This document shows positions 6,055-8,992 of a DNA stretch of 8,992 bases, piece by piece (position 1 is the stretch's first letter; each line of letters begins with the position of its first letter). The DNA comes from an uncultured Oscillospiraceae bacterium. GTDB taxonomy: Bacteria; Bacillota; Clostridia; Oscillospirales; Oscillospiraceae. Both the position numbers and the translations under genes were made by a program. The notes beneath the pieces were generated by a model. It was given only the letters and a program-made list of their open reading frames with translations. It was not told the DNA's origin and made no database searches. Location of the stretch: assembly GCA_934515035.1 (NCBI GenBank), contig CAKSXP010000061.1:1-8992 (forward strand), written 5' to 3'.

Positions 6055-8115
6055 ATGCCCGGCATTGACTCCGACGTTCGCTATATAAAGGGTATCGGAG
6101 AGCAGCGCGCAAAGGCGCTTTCCAAACTCGGAATATATACGCTCAGCGACCTGATACGCTATTTTCCCCGGTCCTATGAAGACAGGAGCCGTATCACAGC
6201 GATATCCGACGCCGAGCCGGACAGCACGGTCTGCATAAACGTGACGGTCATATCAATGCCTCGTCTCAGCATGGTGCGCAAAGGAATGGAGCTTGTCAAA
6301 TTCCGCGCAGTTGATGATACAGGCACCGTAGAAGTGACGTTTTTCAACCAGAGCTATGTGAAGAACCAGATCAGAATGGGTGAAAACTACTGCTTTTACG
6401 GTAAGCTGACAGGATCGGGTCAGCGCAGGAGTATGACGAACCCTCTCTTCGAAAGCGAAAGCAATGCCGGCGTTATAACCGGCAGGATCGTTCCCGTATA
6501 TCGTCTGACGGCAGGGATCAGTCAGAAAACTCTCATAAATTCCATAGCAAGCGGACTTGAAGCCTGCGGCAGTCAGATGCCCGAGCCGCTTCCCGAACCG
6601 GTCCGCGAACGCTATTCCCTTGCTCAGGCGGAATATGCATATAGAAACATCCATTTTCCAAACGATGCGGCTTCGCTTGAAATAGCGCGCAGGCGGCTGA
6701 TTTTCGAAGAGTTTTTCGTGCTTGCCGTTATGCTCGGGCAATTAAAGAGCAAGCGGAATATTGCCGCCGGCATAAAATTCAAATACTGTTCCCCTGAAGA
6801 ATTCTGCGGCGGTCTGCCGTTTTCTCCGACAAAAGCACAGCAGCGGGCAATTGCACAGATATTCGCCGACATGACGGGCGGCTTGGCAATGAACCGACTC
6901 GTTCAGGGAGACGTCGGCAGCGGCAAAACTCTTGTAGCGGCCGCAGCGGCATGGCTGTGTTGGAAAAACGGATGTCAGAGCGCGTTCATGGCTCCGACGG
7001 AAATACTTGCAGAACAGCATTTCGAGACCATGCAGGGTTTTCTGGCGCAGTTCGGCGTCCGGACCGGGCTTCTTACCGGTTCAATGACCGCAAAGGAAAA
7101 AAACGCAGTAAAAGCCGCGCTTGCAGAGGGCAGTATTGACCTGATCATCGGGACCCACGCTCTATTAAGCGAGAATGTCCAGTTCCATGACCTTGCACTT
7201 GTCATAACAGATGAGCAGCACCGATTCGGTGTTGACCAGCGTGCGGCGCTGAACAACAAATCCGCATCTGTACCGCATGTATTGGTCATGTCGGCAACTC
7301 CCATTCCCCGAACGCTGGCACTGATGCTGTATGGAGACCTGGATATTTCCGTTATCGATGAACTGCCTCCCGGCAGGCAAAGGGTCGATACCTTCCTCGT
7401 AAACGAGAGTTATCGCGCAAGGCTTAATTCTTTCATCAGAAAACAGGTCAGCAGCGGATATCAGGTTTTTGTGATCTGCCCCTCCGTCGAGGATAACCCT
7501 GAATTTGACGACAGTATGAAGTCCGCGGTCGAGTTTTCAAAAACGCTTTCATCGGAGGTTTTTCCCGATCTGCGCGTTGCCTGTCTGCACGGAAAAATGA
7601 AGGCAAAGGAAAAGGCCGATGTGATGCTTGCCTTTTCAAAGGGAAATGTGGACATTCTTGTCTCCACGACTGTTGTCGAGGTCGGTGTTGATGTCCCGAA
7701 CGCATCACTTATCATTATAGAAAACGCTGAACGCTTCGGTCTTAGTCAGCTTCATCAGCTGAGAGGGCGCGTTGGCCGCGGCAGCCAGAAAAGCTATTGC
7801 GTGCTCGTTTCCGACAGCGGCAAGGCCGACACAAGGCAAAGGTTGGAGGCCCTGTGCAAAACAAACGACGGCTTCAGAATCTCTGAAGAGGATCTGAAAC
7901 TGCGCGGTCCCGGCGATTTCTTCGGCTCGCGCCAGCATGGTCTTCCGGAAATGAAGATCGCCGATCTTTGTACGGATATGGATATCCTTTATAATGCACA
8001 GGACGCCGCAAAGGAGGTCCTCGGACGTGACCCCGAACTTGCGCTGCCGGAAAACCAGACGCTGAGTGACTACATCAGCAAAATGTACAGCCGCGAAACC
8101 GGAATGATGAACTGA
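6055..8115 (+). CDS. recG: ATP-dependent DNA helicase RecG
   Basis: 686 residues, typical RecG length. RecG remodels stalled replication forks and branch-migrates Holliday junctions. The N-terminal part (about 1-240) is the wedge/OB-fold module that binds branched DNA, starting with a helix-hairpin-like VRYIKGIGEQRA. Superfamily 2 motor motifs follow in order: Walker A GDVGSGKT (285-292), APTEILAEQH (motif Ia), the RecG-type Walker B DEQHRFG (386-392), SATPIPRT (413-420, motif III), and QLRGRVGRG (568-576, motif VI). GPGDFFGSRQHG (618-629) belongs to the C-terminal translocation region characteristic of RecG and separates it from other SF2 helicases such as Mfd. Start at 6055 is chosen because GAGGTG lies 6 bases upstream; a TTG at 6007 and an ATG at 6034 lie within the predicted promoter. 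It is transcribed alone, divergent from mobA and convergent with the ABC permease gene. All key motor residues are intact. Confidence 0.97.
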   Translation: MPGIDSDVRYIKGIGEQRAKALSKLGIYTLSDLIRYFPRSYEDRSRITAISDAEPDSTVCINVTVISMPRLSMVRKGMELVKFRAVDDTGTVEVTFFNQSYVKNQIRMGENYCFYGKLTGSGQRRSMTNPLFESESNAGVITGRIVPVYRLTAGISQKTLINSIASGLEACGSQMPEPLPEPVRERYSLAQAEYAYRNIHFPNDAASLEIARRRLIFEEFFVLAVMLGQLKSKRNIAAGIKFKYCSPEEFCGGLPFSPTKAQQRAIAQIFADMTGGLAMNRLVQGDVGSGKTLVAAAAAWLCWKNGCQSAFMAPTEILAEQHFETMQGFLAQFGVRTGLLTGSMTAKEKNAVKAALAEGSIDLIIGTHALLSENVQFHDLALVITDEQHRFGVDQRAALNNKSASVPHVLVMSATPIPRTLALMLYGDLDISVIDELPPGRQRVDTFLVNESYRARLNSFIRKQVSSGYQVFVICPSVEDNPEFDDSMKSAVEFSKTLSSEVFPDLRVACLHGKMKAKEKADVMLAFSKGNVDILVSTTVVEVGVDVPNASLIIIENAERFGLSQLHQLRGRVGRGSQKSYCVLVSDSGKADTRQRLEALCKTNDGFRISEEDLKLRGPGDFFGSRQHGLPEMKIADLCTDMDILYNAQDAAKEVLGRDPELALPENQTLSDYISKMYSRETGMMN

Positions 8116-8155
8116 AAAAATCCCGGCCATGCAATTGCATGGCCGGGATTTAAAG
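8112..8155. terminator. 34-bp perfect palindrome, bidirectional terminator between recG and the ABC permease
   Basis: Bases 8118-8151 form an uninterrupted inverted repeat centred between 8134 and 8135, with GC-rich arms (TCCCGGCCATGC). On the - strand the stem leads into TTTTTT (complement of 8115-8120), a strong intrinsic terminator for the permease gene. On the + strand the tail (TTTAAAGTTT) is weaker, but the same hairpin follows the recG stop by 2 bases. The - strand T tract reaches the recG stop codon. Confidence 0.88.
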
Positions 8156-8165
8156 TTTATATGCA

Positions 8166-8992
8166 CTATCCCTTGATGGAACCGATCATAACGCCGGTAA
8201 CGAAATACTTCTGTATAAAAGGATATATGCACAGTATCGGGAGCGTTGCAACAACAATGGTGCAGTACTCGACCAGAGTCTTGTATTTATCCATCGTCGC
8301 GGTCGTATTATACGAAATAGACTGCTGATTGCTCTCGATGAGTATCTCGCGGAGTATGATCTGGAGCGGATAGAGGTCGCGGTTGGTGAGGTAGATCATG
8401 GCGAAGAAATACTCGTTCCACTTCTGGACCGCGTAGAACAGCGCGATAACGGCAAGCGTTGCTTTGCACAGCGGCATTACGATCTTGATAAGGATCGTAA
8501 TATGTCCTGCGCCGTCGAGCTGTGCCGATTCCTCAAGGCTGTCGGGCAGTGAAATAAAGCTCGTTCTGACGATAATAAGGTTAAAGACCATGATCGCCTG
8601 CGGGATGAGAAGCGCCCAGCGGGTATTTATCATGCCGCATTTTTTGACAACAAGGTATGTAGGAATAAGTCCGCCCTGGAAGAACATGGTGGCCGTTATC
8701 ATAATCATCAGATATTTGAGCCACATCGTCTTTTTGCGGGAAACGCAGTAAGCGCCGAGACTCGTGAGAAAAACGCTGATAGTTGTACCAACTCCAACAT
8801 AGAATATTGTGTTGGCGTAGCCCTTTATAAGGCTGTTGTTTGCAAAGACGATCTGATATCCCTTTGTGGTCAGCGAATGAGTCGCGTCACTAAGCGGCCA
8901 GAGAATAAGTCCGGTGCTCTGTGTGAGAAGCGTAGGATCGCTGATCGAGGCGAATATTACATGGATTATAGGAGCAAGGCAGACGCACGCAA
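8166..8992 (-). CDS. Carbohydrate ABC transporter permease, YtcP/LplC-type (5' partial)
   Basis: The frame stays open to the right edge, so the start is outside; 274 residues are visible and probably only about 20 N-terminal ones are missing. The internal ATG at 8726 is not the start: the upstream part (APIIHVIFASISDP, LKGYxIVF-like KGYQIVFAN, NTIFYVGVGT, TSLGAY) matches the family. The membrane component contains about 6 hydrophobic helices, the segment FFQGGLIPTYLVV, and the cytoplasmic EAA loop that contacts the ATPase, here ESAQLDGAGHITILIKIVMP. The protein ends with the typical GVMIGSIKG. It is one of the two permeases of a CUT1-type importer, usually for oligosaccharides or polysaccharide breakdown products, working with a lipoprotein binding protein, a second permease and a shared ATPase. 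The remaining components would lie beyond the right edge (inference). It appears to be the last gene of its operon, ending in the palindromic terminator. Confidence 0.93.
   Translation of the reverse strand, partial: ACVCLAPIIHVIFASISDPTLLTQSTGLILWPLSDATHSLTTKGYQIVFANNSLIKGYANTIFYVGVGTTISVFLTSLGAYCVSRKKTMWLKYLMIMITATMFFQGGLIPTYLVVKKCGMINTRWALLIPQAIMVFNLIIVRTSFISLPDSLEESAQLDGAGHITILIKIVMPLCKATLAVIALFYAVQKWNEYFFAMIYLTNRDLYPLQIILREILIESNQQSISYNTTATMDKYKTLVEYCTIVVATLPILCIYPFIQKYFVTGVMIGSIKG

Noticed and set aside
8464..8751. 95-codon open frame on the + strand
   Set aside because: Opposite the ABC permease gene, which is supported by the EAA loop and family-wide similarity on both sides.
1..8992. 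Search for CRISPR arrays, tRNA genes, insertion sequence ends or phage genes
   Set aside because: No regularly spaced repeats, cloverleaf-like sequences, transposase-like frames or terminal inverted repeats were seen.

Overview
The window looks like chromosomal DNA of an anaerobic Gram-positive bacterium of the Clostridia (Bacillota), possibly from a gut or fermenting community. The signs are a cytoplasmic modular [FeFe] hydrogenase paired with a GltD-like flavin/iron-sulfur reductase, a YtcP/LplC-type carbohydrate ABC permease, strong GGAGG-type ribosome binding sites and TTGxxx-N17-TATAAT-like promoters. The genus cannot be named from the sequence alone.

Left block (1-3320, + strand): a reductase gene already open at the left edge is followed by a 587-residue [FeFe] hydrogenase whose start overlaps the reductase stop (ATGGTAA). 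A strong intrinsic terminator closes this operon. The first residues of the reductase look like the C-terminal end of a NuoF/HydB-type flavoprotein, so the full protein may be a NuoF-GltD fusion. Together the two genes probably encode parts of a soluble NAD(P)H/ferredoxin-linked, possibly electron-bifurcating, hydrogenase.

Middle block (3321-5968): a MATE-family exporter has its own recognisable promoter and ends in a 19-bp hairpin that begins inside its stop codon. Converging on it from the - strand is a two-gene unit: mobA-like molybdenum cofactor guanylyltransferase followed by a small nitroreductase, coupled by a TAATG overlap.

Right block (5969-8992): mobA and recG are divergent. Their predicted promoters share one palindromic TTGCAA hexamer as the -35 box, each with a 17-bp spacer. 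RecG, the branched-DNA helicase, fills 6055-8115 and converges, across a 34-bp perfect palindrome acting as a terminator, on a carbohydrate ABC-transporter permease that runs off the right edge.

Most of the window is ordinary housekeeping or metabolic sequence with compact spacing. No tRNA, rRNA, CRISPR array, insertion sequence or prophage was seen, and no gap over 300 bases lacks a gene. The points most worth a second look are the hydrogenase-linked reductase (fusion junction, reduced N-terminal cysteine set, extra C-terminal CxxC) and the shared -35 between mobA and recG.
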